Assembly (NCBI RefSeq): GCF_046630445.1
Contig: NC_092341.1
Span: 33,870,501-33,934,500, forward strand
Source of the DNA: Rutidosis leptorrhynchoides
Lineage: Eukaryota > Streptophyta > Magnoliopsida > Asterales > Asteraceae
Length of the DNA stretch: 64,000 nt
Reading direction: 5' to 3'
Each line of letters begins with the position of its first letter. Positions within the stretch are counted from its first letter, which is position 1. The notes under the pieces were generated by a model that was not told the origin of the DNA, ran no database searches, and saw nothing but the letters and a program-made list of their open reading frames with translations. Positions 45,966 to 59,639 of the stretch are shown here, piece by piece. The translations under genes were made by a program, and so were the position numbers.

Positions 45966-46580
45966 TTATTCCGACTCGCTTGTTTCTTCTTCTTCGGTTT
46001 TGGATCGTTTTGCCAAGTTTCCAGGGATATATGATGTTCCCCTAATACGAGCCGTCGTTTTCCACATTGGTTTAGAAAAACCTGGTGGTTTAGAGGTTCC
46101 CGGGTCATTGTTACAACTTAAGGACTTCGAGGGTTGACGATACATATAAAGTTCATCGGGGTTGGAATTAGATTTCTCTATTTTTATGCCCTTTCCCTTA
46201 TTATTTTCTTTTGCCTTTTTAAATTCAGTTGGGGTAATTTCTATAACATCATCGGAATTCTCGTCGGAATCCAATTCATCGGAGAATTGGTAATCCTCCC
46301 AATATTTTGCTTCCTTGGCGGAAACACCATTGACCATAATTAACCTTGGTCGGTTGGTTGAGGATTTTCTTTTACTTAACCGTTTTATTATTTCCCCCAC
46401 CGGTTCTATTTCTTCATCCGGTTCCGACTCTTCTTCCGGTTCCGATTCTTCTTCCGGTTCCGACTCTTCTTCCGGTTCCTCTTCGGGAACTTGTGAATCA
46501 GTCCACGAATCATTCCAATTTACATTTGACTCTTCATTATTATTAGGTGAGTCAATGGGACTTGTTTTAGAGGTAGGCAT
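45966..46580 (-). CDS. Acidic accessory ORF next to the 5' LTR (204 aa)
   Basis: Starts at minus-strand ATG 46580, about 195 bp after the primer site, as in the tandem array. Ser/Asn-rich start, then DSQVP and repeated EEESEP units (about residues 32-60), a basic patch (KRLSKRKS), a second acidic patch (DELDSDENSDD, then VIEITPTEFKKAK) and a C-terminal third ending in an acidic EEEETSESE tail. DSQVP, the Glu block and the following basic patch line up with the smaller ORF of the array, so I take them as homologous though fast-evolving. Probably disordered; function unknown. Confidence 0.6.
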   Translation of the reverse strand: MPTSKTSPIDSPNNNEESNVNWNDSWTDSQVPEEEPEEESEPEEESEPEEESEPDEEIEPVGEIIKRLSKRKSSTNRPRLIMVNGVSAKEAKYWEDYQFSDELDSDENSDDVIEITPTEFKKAKENNKGKGIKIEKSNSNPDELYMYRQPSKSLSCNNDPGTSKPPGFSKPMWKTTARIRGTSYIPGNLAKRSKTEEEETSESE

Positions 46581-46775
46581 CTATCACATAATATCAAACG
46601 CGTTAAGAGATTAATATATCACATAATATTCACATGTTAAAAATATATAGTTTCCAACAAAATTTGTTAAGCAATCATTTTTCAAGTAAACACGGTCGAA
46701 GTCCAGACTCACTAATGCATCCTAACAAACTCGATAAGACACACTAATGCAAAATTCTGGTTCTCTAAGACCAAC

Positions 46776-46787
46776 GCTCGGATACCA
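46776..46787 (-). other. Primer binding site (tRNA-iMet, one mismatch)
   Basis: Minus-strand TGGTATCCGAGC, one base different from TGGTATCAGAGC, two bases inside the 5' LTR end. Confidence 0.88.
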
Positions 46788-46789
46788 AC

Positions 46790-49700
46790 TGAAATGTCCC
46801 GTTCTTATTGATTAAAAACGTTCCATATTAATTGATTTCGTTGCGAGGTTTTGACCTCTATATGAGACGTTTTTCAAAGACTGCATTTATTTTAAAACAA
46901 ACCATAACCTTTATTTCATCAATAAAGGTTTAAAAAGCTTTACGTAGATTATCAAATAATGATAATCTAAAATATCCTGTTTACACACGACCATTACATA
47001 ATGGTTTACAATACAAATATGTTACAACAAAATAAGTTTCTTGAATGCAGTTTTTACACAATATCATACAAGCATGGACTCCAAATCTCGTCCTTATTTA
47101 AGTATGCGACAGCGGAAGCTCTTAATAATCACCTGAGAATAAACATGCTTAAAACGTCAACAAAAATGTTGGTGAGTTATAGGTTTAACCTATATATATC
47201 AAATCATAATAATAGACCACAAGATTTCATATTTCAATACACATCCCATACATAGAGATAAAAATCATTCATATGGTGAACACCTGGTAACCGACATTAA
47301 CAAGATGCATATATAAGAATATCCCCATCATTCCGGGACACCCTTCGGATATGATATAAATTTCAAAGTACTAAAGCATCCGGTACTTTGGATGGGGTTT
47401 GTTAGGCCCAATAGATCTATCTTTAAGATTCGCGTCAATTAGGGTGTCTGCTCCCTAATTCTTAGATTACCAGACTTAATAAAAATGGGCATATTCGATT
47501 TCGATAATTCAACCATAGAATGTAGTTTCACGTACTTGTGTCTATTTTGTAAATCATTTATAAAACCTGCATGTATTCTCATCCCAAAAATATTAGATTT
47601 TAAAAGTGGGACTATAACTCACTTTCACAGATTTTTACTTCGTCGGGAAGTAAGACTTGGCCACTGGTTGATTCACGAACCTATAACAATATATACATAT
47701 ATATCAAAGTATGTTCAAAATATATTTACAACACTTTTAATATATTTTGATGTTTTAAGCTTATTAACTCAGCTATCCTCGTTAGTAACCTACAACTAGT
47801 TGTCCACAGTTAGATGTACAGAAATAAATCGATAAATATTATCTTGAATCAATCCACGACCCAGTGTATACGTATCTCAGTATTGATCACAACTCAAACT
47901 ATATATATTTTGGAATCAACCTCAACCCTGTATAGCTAACTCCAACATTCACATATAGAGTGTCTATGGTTGTTCCGAAATATATATAGATGTGTCGACA
48001 TGATAGGTCGAAACATTGTATACGTGTCTATGGTATCTCAAGATTACATAATATACAATACAAGTTGATTAAGTTATGGTTGGAATAGATTTGTTACCAA
48101 TTTTCACGTAGCTAAAATGAGAAAAATTATCCAATCTTGTTTTATCCATAACTTCTTCATTTTAAATCCGTTTTGAGTGAATCAAATTGCTATGGTTTCA
48201 TATTGAACTCTATTTTATGAATCTAAATAGAAAAAGTATAGGTTTATAGTCATAAAAATAAGTTACAAGTCATTTTTGTAAAGGTAGTCATTTCAGTCGA
48301 AAGAACGACGTCTAGATGACCATTTTAGAAAACATACTTCCACTTTGAGTTTAACCATAATTTTTGGATATAGTTTCATGTTCATAATAACAATAATTTT
48401 CTCAGAATAACAACTTTTAAATCAAAGTTTATCATAGTTTTTAATTAACTAACCCAAAACAGCCCGCGGTGTTACAACGACGGCGTAAATCCGGTTTTAC
48501 GGTGTTTTTCGTGTTTCCAGGTTTTAAATCATTAAGTTAGCATATCATATAGATATAGAACATGTGTTTAGTTGATTTTAAAAGTCAAGTTAGAAGGATT
48601 AACTTTTGTTTGCGAACAAGTTTAGAATTAACTAAACTATGTTCTAGTGATTACAAGTTTAAACCTTCGAATAAGATAGCTTTATATATATGAATCGAAT
48701 GATGTTATGAACATCATTACTACCTTAAGTTCCTTGGATAAACCTACTGGAAAATAGAAAAATGGATCTAGCTTCAACGGATCCTTGGATGGCTCGAAGT
48801 TCTTGAAGCAGAATCATGACACGAAAACAAGTTCAAGTAAGATCATCACTTGAAATAAGATTGTTATAGTTATAGAAATTGAACCAAAGTTTGAATATGA
48901 TTATTACCTTGTATTAGAATTATAACCTACTGTAAGAAACAAAGATTTCTTGAGGTTGGATGATCACCTTACAAGATTGGAAGTGAGCTAGCAAACTTGA
49001 AAGTATTCTTGATTTTATGTAACTAGAACTTGTAGAATATATGAAGAACACTTAGAACTTGAAGATAGAACTTGAGAGAGATCAATTAGATGAAGAAAAT
49101 TGAAGAATGAAAGTGTTTGTAGGTGTTTTTGGTCGTTGGTGTATGGATTAGATATAAAGGATATGTAATTTTGTTTTCATGTAAATAAGTCATGAATGAT
49201 TACTCATATTTTTGTAATTTTATGAGATATTTCATGCTAGTTGCCAAATGATGGTTCCCACATGTGTTAGGTGACTCACATGGGCTGCTAAGAGCTGATC
49301 ATTGGAGTGTATATACCAATAGTACATACATCTAAAAGCTGTGTATTGTACGAGTACGAATACGGGTGCATACGAGTAGAATTGTTGATGAAACTGAACG
49401 AGAATGTAATTGTAAGCATTTTTGTTAAGTAGAAGTATTTTGATAAGTGTATTGAAGTCTTTCAAAAGTGTATAAATACATATTAAAACACTACATGTAT
49501 ATACATTTTAACTGAGTCGTTAAGTCATCGTTAGTCGTTACATGTAAGTGTTGTTTTGAAACCTTTAGGTTAACGATCTTGTTAAATGTTGTTAACCCAA
49601 TGTTTATAATATCAAATGAGATTTTAAATTATTATATTATCATGATATTATCATGTATGAATATCTCTTAATATGATATATATACATTAAATGTCTTTAC

Positions 49701-50039
49701 AACGATAATCGTTACATATATGTCTCGTTTAAAAATCATTAAGTTAGTAGTCTTGTTTTTACATATGTAGTTCATTGTTAATATACTTAATGATATGTTT
49801 ACTTATCATAGTATCATGTTAACTATATATATATCCATATATATGTCATCATATAGTTTTTACAAGTTTTAACGTTCGTGAATCACCGGTCAACTTGGGT
49901 GGTCAATTGTCTATATGAAACATATTTCAATTAATCAAGTCTTAACAAGTTTGATTGCTTAACATGTTGGAAACATTTAATCATGTAAATATCAATCTCA
50001 ATTAATATATATAAACATGGAAAATTTCGGGTCACTACA
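46790..50039 (-). repeat. 5' LTR of the F-box-carrying element (3250 bp)
   Basis: Nearly identical to 36927-40183; small differences include one ~7-bp gap near 48045 (compare 38183) and scattered substitutions. Followed on the plus strand by the target duplicate TGGAG. Confidence 0.95.
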
Positions 50040-50835
50040 TGGAGGCGTATGTCAGATTATAATGTTTTTGGGCGGGCAGGAACACACTCCTACTTACATA
50101 TTCACAGAGCCGAGCTTCATATAATTCATAGATTTCTAGCTAACTCGATTAGACAGAGAGGTCACAACAAGGAGAAAATGACCTTACATGATTTATTCTA
50201 CCTTAAGTGTATTCGAGACCCAAGAGGCTTTGTTAATATCCCCTACGGTGTTGGTTTTTATTTGTCTAAGATAGTGGAAGGAATACAGGAAGGGGGAATA
50301 ATAGGAGGAGGTATTTTTGTTACTCTCATTGGAGAGTATTTGGGTGTAGATAGGGATCAGGGGGGTCCACTTATGGTATGTAGGGAACAGGATGATACCT
50401 TAGGATTGAAGGTCTATCAGGGTACTAAGGTATTGAAGAGCAGACTCAATCAGGCAGTACCATATGTTGGTCATCATCCACAGGTAGAGAGAGGTTCAGA
50501 TAAGGAAATGGAGGAAGCGGATGACATTAGGGATGTCATTAGGGAGGCTATGACTGATGTCTACCAGCGTATAGATGAGGTAGAAATGACAAATGAGGAT
50601 AGATTTAGTCGGTTAGAGCAGTGGCAAGCATTCTAGGCAACGACAGCATGATAGATGGGACTATCATCAGTGTCAGATCATGAGTCGGCTATCACCTCAG
50701 GATCACTACGTACCGACCCGACCCGCTTACTATCCTCCACACCAGCCCAAGATGAGACCATCATTTACTCTCTACGACCCTAACCAGGCCTATCAGTACA
50801 CCTATCACCAACCAGGCCTATCCAGATTGATATAG
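50040..50835 (+). pseudogene. Athila env-like gene, 3' part
   Basis: Continues the frame broken at 36926. Conserved pieces: HIIHRFLANSIRQRG, MTLHDLFYLKCI and VNIPYGVGFYLSKIVEG, then GGGIFVTLIGEYLGV, matching the second half of the plant retrotransposon ORF1-type region. A coiled-coil-like acidic segment follows (DVIREAMTDVYQRIDEVE). The frame closes at TAG 50634-50636. A shifted frame carries on from about 50640 with a Pro/Tyr/Gln-rich tail (for example PTRPAYYPPHQP) to TAG 50833-50835, so a frameshift near 50636 has cut off the tail. Confidence 0.75.
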
Positions 50836-52943
50836 TTCCCGTTGGTGATTTCTTTGATTTTTATCTTTTTATTATTTCTATTTATTTATGTTTAAACATA
50901 TAATATTGTGATACTTTTATTGTAATGTTTAATATTTTTATTATGTTATACTAATATTTCATATTTGATTTGAAAGTGGGATGTTAAGTCCCATTTCAAA
51001 TTACCATGCATGTTTATATTTGTATGTATGTATATTGTCAATTGTATACAACAGGGTAAAACAACGCATTTTCAAAGACTGACATTAAGTTCAGCAAAAG
51101 CTACTAATTTTGACGACAAAACGAAAAACAAATGTGATGTAACAACACGACGGAATGAACAAATGATGTGCACTATTTATCATTCAACAAACAAACGCCA
51201 ATATGTTTGGAAACTTTGGTAAAATTTAATCATTTTTCTACGCTAATCGCCCTCAATAATTTAAATTGTTACTGATTTCTTGCAAATGAGGGCATTGCAA
51301 GATCTTAAGTGTGGGAAGGGATTAAATTCTTTCGGATTTTTAAAATTTTAACTTACACACTTGGTTACCATTAAAAATACTAGTAACGCAGTAGTTGTAT
51401 TAGAATCTAGTGCTCTCTGATAATAAAGAACAGTCCTAGTCTTATATACTGACTACCCAATTCTAGTAAAAATTTTCAAAATTTTCAAATAAATGAATTC
51501 AAAATCATGTTTATACATATTTATGAACGGTAAAACTAGGTGTTAACACCGAAATTATTGTTACCTCGGAAAAGACATAAATTGAGAAACAACCAAAAAT
51601 GTTAGAATTCATTTAAAATGGAATAGAGGACAATAAAAAGGCAAAGAAAGGAAAATAAAAGCCAAGTGTGGAAAAATTTACCAAGTTATTTAAAACATAT
51701 ATCACATATTTTTGTACAAATAACTGGAGATACTTTTGTTTTGGACAAGTTTATCAGTTTTACCCAATTTCTTATAATATATTTAAAAGAAAGATGGATC
51801 TACACGATGAATCAATTCCATCATTAAAAGGAAGTAAAGTCTTCCAAAAAAGACACACGCTTCTTGATTTAGGTCAGGAAGTTGTCGTCCGGACCAGTTG
51901 TAGAGTCTACGAAAAACCTTGAAAAGTTTTCTCGAAAATCAGCTGGAAATCCACGGACCTCAGCATCAAACAGGGTCGCCAAGTGGTCAGACTTATCCTA
52001 ACCATGAGAGGATCTGTCTCGTAAAATAGAGAGGGCGCCGTGCAAATTAGCTTGATAAGACTAATGAATCAGACCTCCAGAAAGGATAATCTCCTTAAAG
52101 ATTAAAAATAAGCTTTTAAGACTGATATTACTCAATCCTTGAGATTGACCTTAAAGATTGATAATTCAAACTCATGGAATTCAATGATATCTAAACTCGA
52201 GCTTGAACGAGAAAATATTTTGATCAAATTACAAACCGATTTGTTTTCTGAAAACCCTATTTTCAATGTGTTCATTACCATTGAACATAAAATCCTAGGA
52301 ATTCACCTGGAATTCATTAGGTCACCTGAACCAAATCGGGTGTCAACCGTAAGAACGGTGGTTGCATAGCATGGTCGAAGACAGGACCTTATGCCAGACC
52401 GAAAAATTATAGGGTGAGCTTTACTATTGCTCCTACAAAGGATAGTAATTGCATCCGACACGATATATACCATAATTAAAAGCATGTCACGGGACATTGC
52501 CTTAACAGTTGCTTGTTCAACGCTTTCCTTTACAACCGGACGGTAGCTTATCAAAAGGTAATATATGGAGCAAGTATACTGGACGTGTTGCTTTCTCAAT
52601 ACAAGGTTAGCAAGTGGGTGACACAAAACCATAAGTTTTGAGCCAAAATTTTCAAATCTGAAACCCACAAAAACAATTTTGCAAACACCGGTGAAGGGTT
52701 ATTCCGGAAAACTTATCTAGGGTAAAAGCTAGATTTAATTTTCAAAAGATCAAATGTTTTCATAAAGATCCAATTTCCTAAAGGATCTAAATTTTTATAG
52801 TCATGTGGGACTGTAAACCATATCGTTACTACCATTGTTCATACCGCCGTATAGAAATCACTGATGTACAAAGTGTGAAGAATAAAGAAGTGATTCTAGT
52901 ATTTTTATTTCAAGACTATATTGCTTGAGGACAAGCAACGCTC
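50836..52943 (+). other. Athila 3' non-coding region
   Basis: About 2.1 kb with no supportable gene; short ORFs here have no recognisable domain. It contains PPT-like AAGTGTGGGAA at 51307 and AAGTGTGGAAA at 51664, and a third copy of the AAAACTAGGT-type repeat (51531-51575). Long non-coding 3' regions are usual for Athila elements. Confidence 0.6.
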
Positions 52944-52958
52944 AAGTGTGGGAATATT
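52944..52958 (+). other. Polypurine tract before the Athila 3' LTR
   Basis: AAGTGTGGGAATATT immediately before the LTR start TGATAATGC. Confidence 0.7.
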
Positions 52959-53442
52959 TGATAATGCTAAAAATGAACATATATTTCATAGCATTATCCC
53001 TCAAGAAAGACAAGCTTTTAGTTGCAATTGTTCTATTTACAAGTGATATTCGTTTGTATAATAAAAAGTGAAGACAAAAGACAGATTCGACCAATTAAAG
53101 ACGCAAACGACCAAAAAGCTCAAAAGTACAAAGTACAATCAAAGTGGTTCAAATTATTGATGAGAAACGTCTCAAAATTAGAAGAGTACAAGCCGCAAAA
53201 CGCAAAATACAGGATATTAAATTGTACGAAAGAACGTTCGAAAATCCGGAACCGGGACCAGAGTCAACTCTCAACGCTCGACGCAACAGACTAAAAATTA
53301 CAAGTCAACTATGCACATGAATATAATATAATATATAATTAATTCTTAAAATTATATATATATATATATATATATTATATATTATATTATTATATAAAAC
53401 CGTCGGCAAGAAGAAAACAACCAAAGTTGAGCTGTCCCAGGG

Positions 53443-53492
53443 GGCCATGCGATCGCATGGCCTGGCAGTTATAAACCCATGCGATCGCATGG
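53443..53492. repeat. Two GCGATCGC palindromes in the Athila LTR
   Basis: GGCCATGCGATCGCATGGCC (53443-53462, perfect 20 bp) and CCATGCGATCGCATGG (53477-53492), 23-70 bp upstream of the TATA box. Confidence 0.9.
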
Positions 53493-53514
53493 TGAACAGA
53501 ATCAAGTGACATCC

Positions 53515-53520
53515 TATAAA
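53515..53520 (+). promoter_or_regulatory. TATA box of the Athila LTR
   Basis: CCTATAAATTTC followed by a T/C-rich stretch (TTTTTCTTTCTTCATTCTCTC), a convincing plant core promoter with the palindromes just upstream. Confidence 0.6.
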
Positions 53521-53571
53521 TTTCGCAGTTTTTGATCAAATGTTTACATCTTTTTCTTTCTTCATTCTCTC

Positions 53572-53574
<3 letters not shown>

Positions 53575-53653
<79 letters not shown>

Positions 53654-53698
53654 AATTTTAATTTTAATTTTAATTTTAATTTTAATTTTAATTTTAAT
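53575..53698. repeat. (TA)n followed by (TTTTAA)n microsatellites
   Basis: TA run 53575-53648 then about eight TTTTAA units to 53698, inside the transcribed part of the Athila LTR. Confidence 0.97.
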
Positions 53699-54914
53699 AA
53701 TAAGGGTATGTTAGCGAATGTTGTAAGGGTGTAAGTCGAAATTCTGTCCGTGTAACGCTACGCTATTATTAATCATTGTAAGTTATGTTCAACATTTTTA
53801 AATTAATGTCTCGTAGCTAAGTTATTATTATGCTTATTTAAGCCGAAGTAATTGTGATGTTGGGCTAAAATATTAAAGATTGTGTAATTGGGTTTTGTAC
53901 CATAATTGGGGTTTGGACAAAAGAACGACACTTGTGGAAATTAGACTACGAGCTATTAATGGGCTTTATATTTGTTTAATTAAATGATAGTTCGTTAATT
54001 TAATATAAAGATTTACAATTGGACGTACCTATAAATAACCATATACACTCGATCGGACACGATGGGCGGGATATTTATAAGTACTAACAATCGTTCATTT
54101 AACTGGACACGAGAATGGATTAATAGTCAATGGACTTATTAAAACAGGGGTGAATTATATACAAGGACACTTGGTGTAATTATAGTTTAAGTCCCCAATT
54201 AGTTGGAATATTTGACTTCGAATATAAGGATAATTTGACGAGGACACTCGCACTTTATATTTATGACTGATGGACTGTTATGGACAAAAACCAGACGGAC
54301 ATATTGAATAATTCAGGACAAAGGACAATTAACTCATGGGAATAAACTAAAATTAACACGTCAAACATCGTGATTACGGAAGTTTAAATAAGCATAATTC
54401 CTTTATTTCATATTTAATTGCACTTTTAATTATCGCACTTTAATTTATTGTCATTTTAATTATCGTATTTTTTTTAATTATCGCAATTTTATTTATCGTC
54501 ATTTTATTTATCACACTTTAATTATTATTATTTACTTTATGCTTTAAATTAAGTCTTTTATATATTTAAAATTTTACATTAGGTTTTAACTGCGACTTAA
54601 GTTTTAAAATCGATAAACCGGTCATTAATCGGTAAAAACCCCCTTTTATAATAACAATACTACTTATATTTATATTTATACAAATATAATTTTAAAAAAA
54701 TATAGCGTTTAACTTGGCGAGTTCCCTGTGGACGAACCGGACTTACTAAAAACTACACTACTGTACGATTAGGTACACTGCCTATAAGTGTTGTAGCAAG
54801 GTTTAGGTATATCCACTCTATAAATAAATAAATAACTTGTGTAAAATTGTATCGTATTTAATAGTATTTTGTAGTAAAAATATAAATATTTCGTATACAC
54901 CTCGCATAACATCA

Positions 54915-57075
54915 ATAATACAATATAAGTTAGTTAAGTTATGATTTGTATAAATTTGTTACAAATTTCACGTAGCTACAACAAGCAAAATTATCCAATC
55001 TTGTTTTACCCATAACTTCTTCGTTTTAAGTCCGTTTTGAGTGATTCAAGTTGCTATGGTTTCATATTGAACTTAAGTTTATAAATCTAAACAGAAAAAG
55101 TATAAGTTTATAGTTGGAAATACATGTTACAAGTCATTTTTGTAAAGGTAGTCATTTCAGTCGAAAGAACGACGTGTAGATGACCATTTTGGAAAACATA
55201 CTTCCACTTTGAGTTTAACCATGATTTTTGGATATAGTTTCATGTTCATAAGAAAAATAATTTTCCCAGAAGAATAACTTTTAAATCAAAGTTTATCATA
55301 GTTTTTAATTATCAAACCCAAAACAGCCCGCGGTGTTCCTACAACTGCGTATGTCCAATTTTACAGTGTTTTTCGTGTTTCCAGGTTTTAAATCATTAAG
55401 TTAGCATATCATATAGATATAGAACATGTGTTTAGTCGATTTTAAAAGTCAAGTTAGAAGGATTAACTTTATTTGCGAACAAGTTTAGAATTAACTAAAC
55501 TATGTTCTAGTGATTACATGTTCAAATCTTCGAATAAGATAGTTTTATATATATGAATCGAATGATGTTATGAAAATCATTACTACCTCAAGTTTAGTAG
55601 GTAAATCTACTGGAAGTGAAAAAAATTGATCTAGCTTCAAAGGATTCTTGGATGGCTTGAAAGTTCTTGAAGTAGAATCATGACACGAAAACAAGTTCAA
55701 GTAAGATTATCACTCGAAATAAGATTGTTATAGTTATAAAAATTGAACCAAAGTTTGAATATAAATATTACCTTGAATAAGAAAGATAACCTACTGTAAG
55801 TAACAAAGGTTTCTTGATCTTAGATGATTACTTGGAATGGATTAGAAAGCTTGGAAGTAACTAGTAAACTTGAAAGGATTTTTGAAGTGTTCTTCCTATG
55901 ATGATTATAGCTTGATTCTTGAAGTAATTTTTGATGAAGATGATGATTAGTTTACTGGAAAAATTCGTTCATAAGTGTGTGTAGGTGTTGAGAGAGAATT
56001 AGAAAGAGAATTAGAAGTGAAATGGATTGATTGGTGAGTGGTGAATGATGAGTGGTGAGTGGGGTTAAAAGGAGTTATAGTTAGTTGACTAGTTCATGGT
56101 AGAAGTTAAATTTGATTAGTCATGCATGACATAATTAAGAGTGGAATCCCATGCTAGTTCCTATTGGTATATACTCATAGTAAGTACGTCTAGAAGCTGT
56201 GTATAATACGGATACGAATACTGAATGACTACGAGTAGAATTGTTGATGAAAATGAATGGAAATGTAATTGTAAGCATTTTTGCTAAGTAGAATTACTTT
56301 GATATGTGTCTTGAAGTCTTTCAAAAGTGTATGAATACATATTAAAACACTATATGTATATACATTTTAACTGAGTCGTTAAGTCATCGTTAGTCGTTAC
56401 ATGTAAGTGTTGTTTTGAAACCTTCAAGTTAACGATCTTGTTGAATGTTGTTAACCCATTATTTATTATATCTAATGAGATGTTAAATTATTACATTATA
56501 ATGATATTATGATGTATGAATATATCTTATTATGATATATATACATTAAAATGTCGTTACAACGATAATCGTTACATATATATCTCGTTTCGAAATCCTT
56601 AAGTTAGTAGTCTTGTTTTTACATATGTAGTTCATTGTTAATACACTTAATGATATGTTTACTTATTATTTATCATGTTTAAACATAGTGTATCAATATC
56701 TTAATATAATTCATATGTATTTAGTAAGACGTTATTATAACGATAATCGTTATATATATCGTTTCAAGTTTCTTAATTCAATAAACTCATTTTTATGTAT
56801 ATCACTCATTGTTAATATACTTAGTGAGATACTTACTTATCATAATCTCATGTTAACCATATATATGTCTATATATATAACATCATGTAGTTTTTACGAA
56901 TTTATAACGTTCGTGAATCGCCGGTCAGTTTGGGTGGTCAAATGTCTATATGAAACCTATTTTCAATTAATCAAGTCTTAACAAGTTTGATTGCTTAACA
57001 TGTTGGAAACACTTAATCATGTAAATATCAATTTTATTTAATATATATAAACATGGAAAAGTTCGGGTCACTACA
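54915..57075 (-). repeat. Older partial LTR of the F-box-element family (target of the Athila insertion)
   Basis: Follows 38200-40183 and 48058-50039 with many more differences. It ends GTTCGGGTCACTACA at 57075, the LTR start on the minus strand. The other LTR part, expected left of the Athila element, is absent. It shows that this LTR family was present before the Athila insertion. Confidence 0.88.
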
Positions 57076-59622
<2,547 letters not shown>

Positions 59623-59639
59623 TTTAATTAAAAATCAAT

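Larger units (their letters stand above)
36927..50039 (-). mobile_element. Complete nested chromovirus carrying an F-box gene, TSD TGGAG
   Basis: 13.1 kb, minus strand. LTRs at 36927-40183 (3' LTR) and 46790-50039 (5' LTR); primer site 46776-46787; purine tract 40184-40198. TGGAG occurs directly before (36922-36926) and after (50040-50044). Reading direction 5'LTR - acidic ORF (46580-45966) - F-box ORF (45827-45144) - gag-pol (44778-40219) - 3'LTR. LTRs are near-identical and gag-pol has only two stops, so this is the least decayed element in the window. It inserted into the Athila env-like ORF. Confidence 0.95.
17336..54914 (+). mobile_element. Athila-type Ty3/gypsy element, 5' end missing, with two nested insertions
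   Basis: Order on the plus strand: gag (17331-17798 and 29320-29628), protease-RT-RNase H-integrase (to 33832), a small zinc-knuckle ORF (34003-34419), an env-like ORF of the Athila/plant retrotransposon ORF1 type (35555-36926 and 50040-50835), a long 3' non-coding region, a purine-rich tract and one LTR (52959-54914). Two chromoviruses interrupt it at 17799-29314 and 36927-50039. No 5' LTR, primer site or N-terminal half of gag is present. The right flank is an older LTR of the family found at 36927-50039. Protease motif DLGAS and RT motif MDDFSVFG fit the Athila/Tat branch. Confidence 0.85.
52959..54914 (+). repeat. Athila 3' LTR (about 1956 bp)
   Basis: Starts TGATAATGCTAAAAATG after the purine tract and ends CGCATAACATCA at 54914. 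After that point the sequence follows the older chromovirus LTR, which fixes the boundary. The likely target is ATAAT, present at the matching place in the intact LTRs (near 38199 and 48049). No second copy of this LTR is in the window. Confidence 0.75.

Noticed and set aside
50836..52943. Several 60-120 aa ORFs in the Athila 3' region
   Set aside because: No domain, no conserved motif, lengths expected by chance.
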